This document shows, one piece after another, positions 1 to 6,184 of a stretch of DNA of 8,907 nt. The translations under genes and the position numbers were made by a program. Within the stretch, counting starts at the first letter, position 1; each line of letters opens with the position of its first letter. Source of the stretch: CAZUCD01 sp964618855 (lineage in GTDB: Bacteria; Sumerlaeota; Sumerlaeia; SLMS01; JANRJK01); NCBI GenBank assembly GCA_964618855.1, contig CAZUCD010000152.1, positions 1-8,907 on the forward strand, written 5' to 3'. The notes under the pieces were generated by a model, which was given only the letters and a program-made list of their open reading frames with translations, had not been told where the DNA came from and ran no database searches.

Positions 1-50
1 ACGCCCGCCGCCACGCCACGCGATTCCCCAACCGCCGCACGTGCTCCCAC

Positions 51-138
51 GCGCGCCGGAGGCGCGCCGCATCCCAGACCGGGGCGTGAGCCCCGGTCCG
101 CAGTCACGCAACATGCACGGCGCCCCCGACGGGGGCGC
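51..138. other. Three consecutive perfect GC hairpins beyond the operon end
   Basis: Three inverted repeats without mismatches lie in 88 bases: GCGCGCC/GGCGCGC (51-57 with 61-67, 3-nt loop), GACCGGGGC/GCCCCGGTC (77-85 with 90-98, 4-nt loop, GTGA on the plus strand) and GCGCCCCC/GGGGGCGC (120-127 with 131-138, 3-nt loop). They lie downstream of the carbonic anhydrase stop for leftward transcription, so they may end the operon transcript or protect its 3' end. None is followed by a T tract on the minus strand, so a classical intrinsic terminator is not shown. I see no gene in 1-189. Confidence 0.55.
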
Positions 139-177
139 GGCCCCTCCACGCGCGCGCTGCAACTCGGGTCGGGCACG

Positions 178-202
178 GGACCGGGCACCTCACCCCCGGT
201 CC
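178..202 (-). terminator. Hairpin spanning the carbonic anhydrase stop codon
   Basis: An 8-bp perfect stem, GGACCGGG (178-185) with CCCGGTCC (195-202), encloses a 9-nt loop that contains the TGA stop of the leftward carbonic anhydrase gene (190-192). There is no T tract on the minus strand. It may work with the three hairpins further left as a transcript end or an RNase barrier. A terminator role is inferred; the inverted repeat is seen directly. Confidence 0.35.
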
Positions 203-801
203 ATCGAGCACCCAAGGTCCGTGAGGAGCCCATCCTCCAGCGAATAGATCACCCCGTGGATGCGCAGCGATTCGCCCGACGCCCAGAGCGCGCGGACGAC
301 CGCGGTCGATGCGACGTTCTGGACCTGGCGCACGACGTTGAGTTCCGCCAGCCGGTTCGCGCGCGCCTGCGGCGTGGGCTGCGCGTCGAGCTCCGCCGCG
401 TTAGCCTCCGCAACGTCGCGGATGTGCTGCAGCCAATTCTCGGAAAACCCGCCGCCGGGGGGGAGGAGCGCCGCACGGATGCCCCCGCAGCCGTAGTGCC
501 CGCACACGATGATGTCCCGCGCCCCGAGCACCTCGATCCCGAACTGCAGCACCGACAGGCAGTTGAAGTCCGTGTGCACGACCTGGTTGGCGATGTTGCG
601 GTGGACGAACAGCTCGCCCGCCTCCAGGCCCGTGATTTCATTCGCCATCACGCGGCTGTCCGAGCAACCGATCCATATGTAGTCCGGCGCCTGGAGCCCG
701 GCCTTCGAGCGGAAGAAGTCGGGTTCCCGCGCGACGCGCTCGGCCGCCCACTTGCGGTTGTGCTCCAGCACGCGGTCCAGCGCCGAGTTTCGCATCGTCA
801 C
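190..801 (-). CDS. can: Beta-class carbonic anhydrase (type II, Can-like)
   Basis: Zinc enzyme interconverting CO2 and bicarbonate in the cytoplasm; 203 residues, slightly shorter at the C-terminus than E. coli Can. The zinc ligands are visible as Cys46 in the CSDSR motif and His102/Cys105 in GHYGCGG. The catalytic dyad is Asp48/Arg50. Trp43, Arg68 and Tyr186 match the bicarbonate-binding Trp/Arg/Tyr triad of the allosteric type II enzymes (H. influenzae and E. coli). Family knowledge predicts a pH-switched, bicarbonate-inhibited enzyme, but this is not proven here. The frame opens with GTG (799-801), which overlaps the stop of the upstream fusion-protein gene as GTGA; an ATG two codons later (793-795) is an equally possible start. 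The overlap implies translational coupling. It is the last gene of the leftward run and is followed by hairpins. Family assignment is very secure. Confidence 0.96.
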   Translation of the reverse strand: MTMRNSALDRVLEHNRKWAAERVAREPDFFRSKAGLQAPDYIWIGCSDSRVMANEITGLEAGELFVHRNIANQVVHTDFNCLSVLQFGIEVLGARDIIVCGHYGCGGIRAALLPPGGGFSENWLQHIRDVAEANAAELDAQPTPQARANRLAELNVVRQVQNVASTAVVRALWASGESLRIHGVIYSLEDGLLTDLGCSMDRG

Positions 802-2015
802 TGCGTCCGGCGCCGCCGGGCCGGCCGGTCCTCGGCCGCCTCGGGAGCCGTGTCGTTGAGGTACGAGACGGTCGCGCTCAGTTCCGGCGTGAGGTATTCG
901 TCCGGCTGGAGTATCTGCACCTTCACCTCGAGCGTCCCCTTGGCGCGATTGGCCTCAGGGGCGATCTCGAAGACGTAGGCGCGGTACTTCCGGTCGGGGT
1001 ACGCCAGTGGCGAGACCTCGCACAACTGGTCGAGGAACACCTGTGAAGTGAACTGCTCGTTCAGGTCCACCTGCACCTGCAGGTCCGACAGGTTCGCCAT
1101 GGAGACGAAGCTCGTCGAGGGTCCGCGCGAGCCCCCGAAGCTCTGCGGTGTGACGAGTTCGCCCGCGTCCACGTCGCGCGTTAGGATCGTACCGTCGATT
1201 GGGGAGGTGATCGTGCACCAGCGCAGGAACACGGTGGCGCTTTCGACGGCCGCGCGCGCGACGGCGAGTTCCGCCTCCGCCTGGGCGATGCGCTCGGCCC
1301 GCGCTCCCTTCTCCGCAAGCGCGAGTTCCTGCTTCGCCATGTTGAGCTGCGCCTGGACCGAGTCGCGCGCCTTCTGCGCCTCGTCCACCTGCTCGCGCGA
1401 AGCGCCGTTCAGCCGCGCCAGCTCGATCCGCCGCGCGAGCGTCTGCTCGGCCCCCTTCAGGTTCGCCTCCCACTGCGCGATCTGCCAGCGCGCCCGCTCG
1501 ATCTCCTCCGGACGCGTGCCGTTCCTGAGTTCGAGGAGCTGGGCTTCAGCCAGAACGACCCGTGCCTGCGCCTCCTCGACGCGTGCCCGGTACTCCTCGT
1601 CCTCCAGCTTCACCACGATGTCGCCGGCCTTCACCCGGTCACCCTTCCCGACTCGAATCTCCGCGACGGTGGCCTGGAAGCGGGGGCTCAGCTCGAGGCG
1701 CTCGCGCGGGACGATGTAGCCGCTCGTGACGAATAGCTTCTCCCCTTTGGGCGCCGTTTCTGGCGTGAGGCGCGCGGGAGCCTTCGCGGCGGGCGTCGGG
1801 ACGGCGGGCGTCTTCGCCGAGGCCTTGCGCGGTGTCAGCCGTTGGCTGTCGCCACCCTTTGTCTTCTGGAAGACGAACCAAAGCGCCACCACCAACGCCA
1901 GCAGGACGGGAACGATCAGCAGGGACGCGAATGGGCTGCGGCGCTTCCTCTCTGGGGGAATCCGCAGTCCTGTGATTTCCTGCGGGGAGAGGGCGCTGCC
2001 TGTGGGTGCGGACAC
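798..2015 (-). CDS. HlyD/DevB-type periplasmic membrane fusion (adaptor) protein
   Basis: 405 residues. A short cytoplasmic N-terminus rich in Arg/Lys (residues 23-26, RKRR) precedes one membrane span (about 29-50), then an Ala/Pro/Lys-rich linker (61-90). The barrel-sandwich (lipoyl-like) half-motifs are at about 95-140 and 265-292 (TSPIDGTILTRDVDAGELV). Between them runs a long Ala/Glu/Gln-rich coiled-coil hairpin (about 143-262), and a beta-barrel region follows (about 303-387). This is the layout of adaptors that link an inner-membrane ABC or MFS exporter to a TolC-like outer-membrane channel, as in HlyD, DevB and YbhG. The usual partner permease, ATPase and TolC homologue are absent from the window, so the exported substrate cannot be inferred. 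The start is GTG (2013-2015) with only a weak ribosome site. The stop overlaps the carbonic anhydrase start. The presence of this adaptor implies a diderm cell envelope. Confidence 0.9.
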   Translation of the reverse strand: MSAPTGSALSPQEITGLRIPPERKRRSPFASLLIVPVLLALVVALWFVFQKTKGGDSQRLTPRKASAKTPAVPTPAAKAPARLTPETAPKGEKLFVTSGYIVPRERLELSPRFQATVAEIRVGKGDRVKAGDIVVKLEDEEYRARVEEAQARVVLAEAQLLELRNGTRPEEIERARWQIAQWEANLKGAEQTLARRIELARLNGASREQVDEAQKARDSVQAQLNMAKQELALAEKGARAERIAQAEAELAVARAAVESATVFLRWCTITSPIDGTILTRDVDAGELVTPQSFGGSRGPSTSFVSMANLSDLQVQVDLNEQFTSQVFLDQLCEVSPLAYPDRKYRAYVFEIAPEANRAKGTLEVKVQILQPDEYLTPELSATVSYLNDTAPEAAEDRPARRRRTQ

Positions 2016-2091
2016 GGTGTGGCTGCCGGGGAAGTCGGTTTTTCAGGGTGGGGGCTGCTGCTCCGCACCACGCCCGATTCGAGACGCGTTG

Positions 2092-2123
2092 GACCGGACG
2101 GGGCTCGTTGGCCCCGTCCAGTC
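2092..2123 (-). terminator. Strong hairpin between the small membrane gene and the fusion-protein gene
   Basis: GGACGGGGC (2096-2104) pairs perfectly with GCCCCGTCC (2111-2119) around a 6-nt loop. Three more pairs, GAC/GTC (2092-2094 with 2121-2123), follow one mismatch. The hairpin is about 40 nt beyond the stop of the small membrane gene in the direction of transcription and about 77 nt before the fusion-protein start, so it could separate two transcription units. No T tract follows on the minus strand, which makes factor-independent termination uncertain. Confidence 0.4.
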
Positions 2124-2164
2124 ACAACTGCGGCATGTGCGGTTTGCTTGCCAGCGGGTTCGGA

Positions 2165-2533
2165 TCAGTTCCCGCCCATGTCGAACACGACGCCGCCGCC
2201 GCCGGTGCCGGAGGCGGGTGCCGACTCGGTCGACTCGCCAGCCGCGGGGGCGCCCGTCGGGGCCGGCGCGGATTCCGCCGCCGGCACGTTGACGTCCAGC
2301 TTCACCTTGCTGATTGCCGATGCGCAGCTTTCCAGCGCCTCCGCGATCCGCTCGTTGGCCTTCGCCACTTCGCGGGTTGCGCTGGCCACTTCCGAAAGCG
2401 CGGCTGCCTCCGTCTTGTACGTTTGATCCGCGCCCGAGTACTGCGCCTTGACGAGGTTCATCGCCAGGAGCAGCGCCACGACCGTGAGCAGCAGCGTCGT
2501 GTAGGACCGTGAATCAAGCTTGGGACCGACCAT
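2165..2533 (-). CDS. Small single-span exported or membrane-anchored protein, unknown function
   Basis: 122 residues from ATG 2531-2533, chosen because a good ribosome site (GGAGG, 2540-2544) lies 6 nt upstream; an in-frame ATG at 2555-2557 would add eight residues but lacks such a site. The N-terminus has a positive stretch, then a hydrophobic helix (about 11-28) ending LVKA-Q, which could be either an uncleaved anchor or a signal peptidase I site after Ala30. Residues 41-78 form an Ala/Glu-rich amphipathic, probably coiled-coil helix with one Cys (Cys70). Residues 83-112 are a low-complexity Pro/Ala/Glu/Ser linker, and the tail is a Gly run followed by VVFDMGGN. I recognise no family. It lies 83 nt after rsmE and 149 nt before the fusion-protein gene on the same strand. 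An envelope role, perhaps with the fusion protein, is only a guess from position. Confidence 0.72.
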   Translation of the reverse strand: MVGPKLDSRSYTTLLLTVVALLLAMNLVKAQYSGADQTYKTEAAALSEVASATREVAKANERIAEALESCASAISKVKLDVNVPAAESAPAPTGAPAAGESTESAPASGTGGGGVVFDMGGN

Positions 2534-2539
2534 GGATGG

Positions 2540-2544
2540 CCTCC
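2540..2544 (-). promoter_or_regulatory. Ribosome binding site deciding the start of the small membrane protein
   Basis: GGAGG on the minus strand, 6 nt upstream of ATG 2531-2533. It favours the 122-residue product over the 130-residue reading that starts at 2557. Confidence 0.7.
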
Positions 2545-2616
2545 GGGCACAGCGCATTCAATGGGCTGCGCGTTTGGGGATTTCGCCCGCCATTTCCGAC
2601 CGGGCGGGGGATCGAG

Positions 2617-3348
2617 TCAAAGCGAAACCAGAGCAAGCGCGGCCAGCGATGCCGTTTCCGCACGCAGGATCGCGCTTCCCAGCGAGACCGGACAGGCCAT
2701 TTCGCCGAGAAGTTTGCGCTCCCCCGCGCTCCATCCCCCCTCGGGCCCAGCCACGATCAGGACTCCCCTCCTCCCAATATCCGGGAGGACCCCCGACAGC
2801 GCCGCGATGCCCTCCCCGCGCTCCAGCAGTCCGAGCACCAGGATTCCCTCTCCCTGCCCCCACGCCAGCCGCTCCGAGAGGCCAGCCGGAGCTTCCAGCA
2901 CCGGCATCCACCGCCGCTCCGATTGCTTCAGCGCCTCGCGCGCGATCCGCCCCCACCGCTCAAGCCGAGCCTGCGCCTTGCGCGCATCCAATTCGACGAC
3001 CGAATGGTCCGCGGCGATCGGCCGGAACGCCGTCATCCCCAGCTCCACCGCCCTGTGCAACATGTCGTCAAACGCGTCCGTGCGGGTCAGGGAGGGGGCG
3101 AGCTCGATCCTCCTCGCCGGAGGGGGCTCCACGGGCGCCAGCGACTCGATCCGAACGGACACGCGGGACTTCCCGGCGTGCGTCACCTCGGCGGTCGCCA
3201 GTCCGCCGCGCCCGTCGAGGAGCTCCACCATCATGCCCTCCCGGGCGCGCAGCACCTGCGACAGGTGCCTCGACTCCTCCTCGGGCAGGTCGAACTCCGC
3301 CCCATCGCGGAACGCGGCTCCCTCCACATAGGCGCGAAGGACCCTCAT
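2617..3348 (-). CDS. rsmE: 16S rRNA (uracil-1498-N3)-methyltransferase RsmE
   Basis: SPOUT-class, SAM-dependent enzyme that methylates N3 of U1498 in 16S rRNA of the 30S subunit; 243 residues, the normal family length. The N-terminal PUA-like RNA-binding part includes HLSQVLRAREG (28-38). The C-terminal trefoil-knot domain shows the family signatures: DDMLHRAVELG (94-104), EALKQSERRWMP (138-149), IVAGPEGGWSAGE (198-210) and LGSAILRAETASLAALA (223-239), the last two forming the SAM site. The start ATG (3346-3348) overlaps the peroxidase stop as ATGA and has a GGGGAGGA ribosome site (3353-3360) inside the peroxidase gene. The frame stays open 69 codons further upstream, but that stretch is an out-of-frame reading of the peroxidase. 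Coupling of a ribosome-modification gene to a peroxidase may simply reflect compact packing. Confidence 0.95.
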   Translation of the reverse strand: MRVLRAYVEGAAFRDGAEFDLPEEESRHLSQVLRAREGMMVELLDGRGGLATAEVTHAGKSRVSVRIESLAPVEPPPARRIELAPSLTRTDAFDDMLHRAVELGMTAFRPIAADHSVVELDARKAQARLERWGRIAREALKQSERRWMPVLEAPAGLSERLAWGQGEGILVLGLLERGEGIAALSGVLPDIGRRGVLIVAGPEGGWSAGERKLLGEMACPVSLGSAILRAETASLAALALVSL

Positions 3349-4559
3349 GGCTTCCTCCCCGCGAGCGCCCACGCACCCGGGAACGGCTCCCCGTCGACGA
3401 CGGGAGGAAGGAGGAACACGCCGGCCGCGTGGACCTGGAGCAACTGGGCGAGCCCGGCGGGCTGGGCCGCGGGGTCCCCCCCGAAGTTCGTCCGCCCAAG
3501 CCAACCCGGCTGCGTCAGAAGCCGCACCAGCCGCTCCGGCGTGTCCATGTAGCACGTGAAGCTCACGCAGGGACGCGGGGTCGGCCCGTGCTCCAACTCC
3601 TCGAAGCTCTGCCGGTAGATGCGGAGCGAGTCGCGATTCTCAACATCGCGCCGGTGGTGGTTCGCACGCTGGGCGTGGCTCATGCGCAGGACCTCCTCCG
3701 AGACATCGGGCGTTTCGAGGGGTGGCGCGCCCGGCTGTGGCGGAAAGGCCTCCCGGGCACCACCGAACGGGCATCGCGAAACTCCGCGGCCATCGGGGCC
3801 CAGCGCCTCGATCGGCATCCCGGTCAGCTTGTCCCGGCCCACGATCAGCTCCTGTTCGGGCCGCGCGAGCGCATCCCACGCATCGATGTCGACGGCTATG
3901 CGGAGGAACGCCGCGTACGTGCCCCCGGTGGTCCATGAATCAGGCACCCGGTTCGTTGGTTTCACGGTGATCGCGCGGCGCCGTTCCTCCCCCGGCTCCA
4001 GGTTGGACACGCCGTCGTGAAAGCCGAGCCAACTGCGGTGGTCCTCTCGCGAGAAACCCTCGAACGAGGCGACGAACTCGAGCGCGCCCTGTCCGCGCGT
4101 GCACCGGTGCAGCTCCAGGATCGCGCGCGCAACGGCGAGCCTCGAGTCGGCGAACAACTGGATCGCGAAGTCCTCCGTCGCCGGGTTGGCGCGCACGGAG
4201 GGGGCGAAGTGCAGGCCGCTTCCCGGCAGGAGCGGCCCGCCCCCCGACGGCCTTGGCGAACGGAACCAGAACTCGGGCCCAAGGTCCGCCGGAAGCTCGG
4301 CCGCGGCTCCCGGCAGCCGGAACGCCCGCGGCCCGATGCCCAGCGAAACTTCCATGTTGGCGTGCGGCACGCCGTGGCCGGGGAGTTCCGGGACGCGCCC
4401 CTGCCGCAGCCCCTCCAGCATCCCCCACAGCGCATGCAGTTCTCCGGCCACTTCCGCCATCGTGGCCGACGCCTCCGCCCGGAGGAAAACCGCGCCGTGG
4501 TGCAGGCGGGGCACCGTGCGCTCGTCGACGTGGATGCCCTGCTGCAGGCGGGGGGGCAT
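3345..4559 (-). CDS. DyP-type haem peroxidase, cytoplasmic
   Basis: 404 residues. Dye-decolourising peroxidases use H2O2 to oxidise various organic or metal substrates through a b-type haem held in a double ferredoxin-like fold. Visible signatures are the distal GxxDG motif as GFHDGVSN (179-186, catalytic Asp182) and the proximal haem ligand, probably His295 in RMSHAQRAN. A distal Arg lies in RDSLRIYRQSFE, probably Arg316, where most DyPs read LRRG. The N-terminus LQQGI (5-9) resembles the first DyP strand. There is no Sec or Tat signal, unlike EfeB, and I see no encapsulin-type C-terminal targeting tail (it ends ALAGRKP). No encapsulin gene is present. The start ATG (4557-4559) shares one base with the upstream stop (TGATG), and the gene ends in the rsmE start. 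The same frame is open far upstream, but that is a shadow of the preceding gene. The physiological substrate is unknown. Confidence 0.88.
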   Translation of the reverse strand: MPPRLQQGIHVDERTVPRLHHGAVFLRAEASATMAEVAGELHALWGMLEGLRQGRVPELPGHGVPHANMEVSLGIGPRAFRLPGAAAELPADLGPEFWFRSPRPSGGGPLLPGSGLHFAPSVRANPATEDFAIQLFADSRLAVARAILELHRCTRGQGALEFVASFEGFSREDHRSWLGFHDGVSNLEPGEERRRAITVKPTNRVPDSWTTGGTYAAFLRIAVDIDAWDALARPEQELIVGRDKLTGMPIEALGPDGRGVSRCPFGGAREAFPPQPGAPPLETPDVSEEVLRMSHAQRANHHRRDVENRDSLRIYRQSFEELEHGPTPRPCVSFTCYMDTPERLVRLLTQPGWLGRTNFGGDPAAQPAGLAQLLQVHAAGVFLLPPVVDGEPFPGAWALAGRKP

Positions 4560-5767
4560 CAGCCCTCGTGCTCCCGGTTGTACTCCTCCGCGAGCGTGCG
4601 GATCGAGTCGCAGACCTTTGCCTCGTGGCACCGGATCGGTCCGTCCGCTGTGGAGACGATGACGCGCTCCTCCGGGGAGAGGGGACGCGGGGCCCCGACG
4701 AGGACGTGGGGCCCAATCTCCAGGTGCCGCGCCACCTGAAATCCCCCGGTCAGTGGGACGTCGAGCGCGCCCTCGGCGACCGTGATGTCGGAGAGGAAAT
4801 GCGGCGAATCGTCCGGGGGGCCGAACTCGAGCCGCTGGTGCATTCCGGGCTCCCCGCGCGAGAACCGCACCCACGAGTCCGGCAGCGCCTCCCCGCCGAA
4901 GTGAAACGCGTCCCGGTTGAACTGGAGCATGTACACGCCGAGCGGATTGGCGAGGGCGACGGTGCGCCCCTCGCATGCGGCGCCGTGCGCGGCCATGGCT
5001 GCGGCCGGATCCGCGTGCCGGCACGCCAGCCGTTCGTTTCCCGGCCGCACGCGGAACACCTGCTCCCGGTTCGCCGGAACCGGGCCGGTGGGCGAGTCGC
5101 GGTGGTACGGCCGCGCCCCGATCAGGATGATCTGGATCAGGTCGTCCAGCCCGTTGATGGGATGCGTCATGAAGAGCACGTGGTCCCTGTTGATCGGACC
5201 GGCCGGCTGCGCCGGAACCCCCGCGGCGACGAGGTCCGGATCGTCCCCGTGCCCCGCGCACATGCGTGCGAAGGCGTGCTTGCGCTCGCGCCGCGTCAGC
5301 GCGTGCGGGTTGTCGATGCCGTAGAGCTCCCGCCACTGCGGCACGAAGCCCAGAACCTCCTCGACAAGGAGGCGGACGCCGTCCGGCGCGTCCTCCGCGA
5401 TCATCGTCCAATACTCGCGCATCTCGGTCGTGAGGACCACGCGCTTGGCGCGCGGCGCCCCGTCCGGACCGGGCCGCAGGACGGTCCCGTACTCGCAATA
5501 CTCGTTGTGGAGCGCATGCCGGCCCCGGACGCCCCAGTCCGAGAGCCTGCGCGCCGCCGCGCGGTCGATGCAGAACGCCGGTTCCGCGGGGTCCGCGAAC
5601 CACTTCACATGCGCGCGCACCGCCCCCGCCAGGCTGTCCGGCTCGAGCGTGAAGAACGGGCTCTCATACTCCGGCAGGAGCCGCCGGTGGTTGTCCGCGA
5701 CCAGCTCCGCCCAGCGGTTCAGCAGGCGCGGCGAAAGCGTGTCCGCCCGCCCGGGTGGATCGTACAT
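4559..5767 (-). CDS. Uncharacterised 402-residue protein coupled to the DyP peroxidase
   Basis: 402 residues from ATG 5765-5767, with a GGGGGGA ribosome site (5773-5779) 5 nt upstream. I cannot assign a function. No signal peptide or clear membrane span is visible, so it is probably soluble and cytoplasmic. Notable segments are HALHNEYCEY (84-93), VLTTEMREYW (111-120), LVEEVLGFVPQWRELYG (134-150), INRDHVLFMTHPINGLDDL (192-210), ACRHADP (248-254), ALANPLGVYM (271-280) and a C-terminal beta-rich part with FLSDITVAEG (324-333). From memory, the NEYCE / EYW / CRHADP / NP-x-GVY series recurs in uncharacterised bacterial and fungal proteins of similar size; I cannot verify this here. Its Cys, His and Asp residues could bind a metal or cofactor, but no known site is recognisable. 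The TGATG junction with the peroxidase strongly suggests co-translation and a shared process, for example supplying or modifying the peroxidase substrate. That role is inference. Confidence 0.85.
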   Translation of the reverse strand: MYDPPGRADTLSPRLLNRWAELVADNHRRLLPEYESPFFTLEPDSLAGAVRAHVKWFADPAEPAFCIDRAAARRLSDWGVRGRHALHNEYCEYGTVLRPGPDGAPRAKRVVLTTEMREYWTMIAEDAPDGVRLLVEEVLGFVPQWRELYGIDNPHALTRRERKHAFARMCAGHGDDPDLVAAGVPAQPAGPINRDHVLFMTHPINGLDDLIQIILIGARPYHRDSPTGPVPANREQVFRVRPGNERLACRHADPAAAMAAHGAACEGRTVALANPLGVYMLQFNRDAFHFGGEALPDSWVRFSRGEPGMHQRLEFGPPDDSPHFLSDITVAEGALDVPLTGGFQVARHLEIGPHVLVGAPRPLSPEERVIVSTADGPIRCHEAKVCDSIRTLAEEYNREHEG

Positions 5768-5772
5768 GCGCG

Positions 5773-5779
5773 TCCCCCC
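5773..5779 (-). promoter_or_regulatory. Ribosome binding site of the uncharacterised 402-residue gene
   Basis: GGGGGGA on the minus strand, 5 nt before ATG 5765-5767, in the 15-nt gap after the TerB-like gene. It supports this start and a shared transcript. Confidence 0.5.
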
Positions 5780-5782
5780 GCG

Positions 5783-6184
5783 TCAGCCGCCGAGAAGCGC
5801 CTCGAACTCCTGCATCACGTGGAGCTGCATGCGGACGACGCCCTCCGCGCGACCGACGTAGTCGTCCGGCAGCATCAGGTCCTTCGCGAGCTGCACGAGG
5901 AATCGGTACTGCTCCGCCTCGAACTTCCCGTTGGCGTGCGCGATGCCGAGTCCCTCGAGGATCAGCACGCGCTTGGCGCGGTCGCGGTGGAACACCTTCA
6001 CGAGGTGCTCCTGGCTGTACGCGTCCTCGATGGCCTCGTCGGGATTCAGCCCCATCTCCGCCGCCATGTAGCGGATCATGAAGTGCTCCTTGTTCGAGAT
6101 GACCTTGTCGTCCACCTTCGCGAGGTACTTGGCGAAGGAGAGGAATGCGGTCTTCTCGTCTTTTTCGAGCATGTGGAGATACAT
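5783..6184 (-). CDS. TerB-like small all-helical protein
   Basis: 133 residues, Lys/Glu/Asp-rich, with no signal peptide or membrane span. Two related helical halves are visible. The first is FLSFAKYLAKVDDKVISNKEH (14-34), with acidic Asp25/Asp26 before a helix carrying Glu33. The second is LGIAHANGKFEAEQYRFL (79-96), with Asn85-Gly86 followed by Glu89/Glu91. This duplicated (A-x-x-D/N-G-x-ϕ-x-x-x-E) pattern is that of the TerB/TerB-like (DjlA N-terminal) fold, an acidic helical bundle thought to bind metal ions or mediate interactions near membranes. Most relatives have no proven enzymatic role, and tellurite resistance should not be assumed. ATG 6182-6184 is preferred, with GGAGGA about 10 nt upstream; Met5 is an alternative. 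It is the first gene of the leftward run, 15 nt before the uncharacterised gene, and divergent from the membrane-TPR gene. Confidence 0.8.
   Translation of the reverse strand: MYLHMLEKDEKTAFLSFAKYLAKVDDKVISNKEHFMIRYMAAEMGLNPDEAIEDAYSQEHLVKVFHRDRAKRVLILEGLGIAHANGKFEAEQYRFLVQLAKDLMLPDDYVGRAEGVVRMQLHVMQEFEALLGG

Noticed and set aside
41..247. 68-codon plus-strand open frame at the left end
   Set aside because: It runs through the hairpins and into the carbonic anhydrase gene, has a low-complexity Arg/Pro/Ser composition and no ribosome site.
3345..5603. One 752-codon leftward open frame suggesting a large fusion protein ending in the DyP domain
   Set aside because: Upstream of 4559 it is an out-of-frame, Arg/Ala/Gly-rich reading of the 402-residue gene, which has its own ribosome site and coherent protein sequence. 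The DyP begins at the ATG overlapping that gene's stop.
5783..6184. Tellurite resistance gene
   Set aside because: Only the TerB-like fold pattern is visible. No terZACDEF partners are present, so a resistance role is unsupported.
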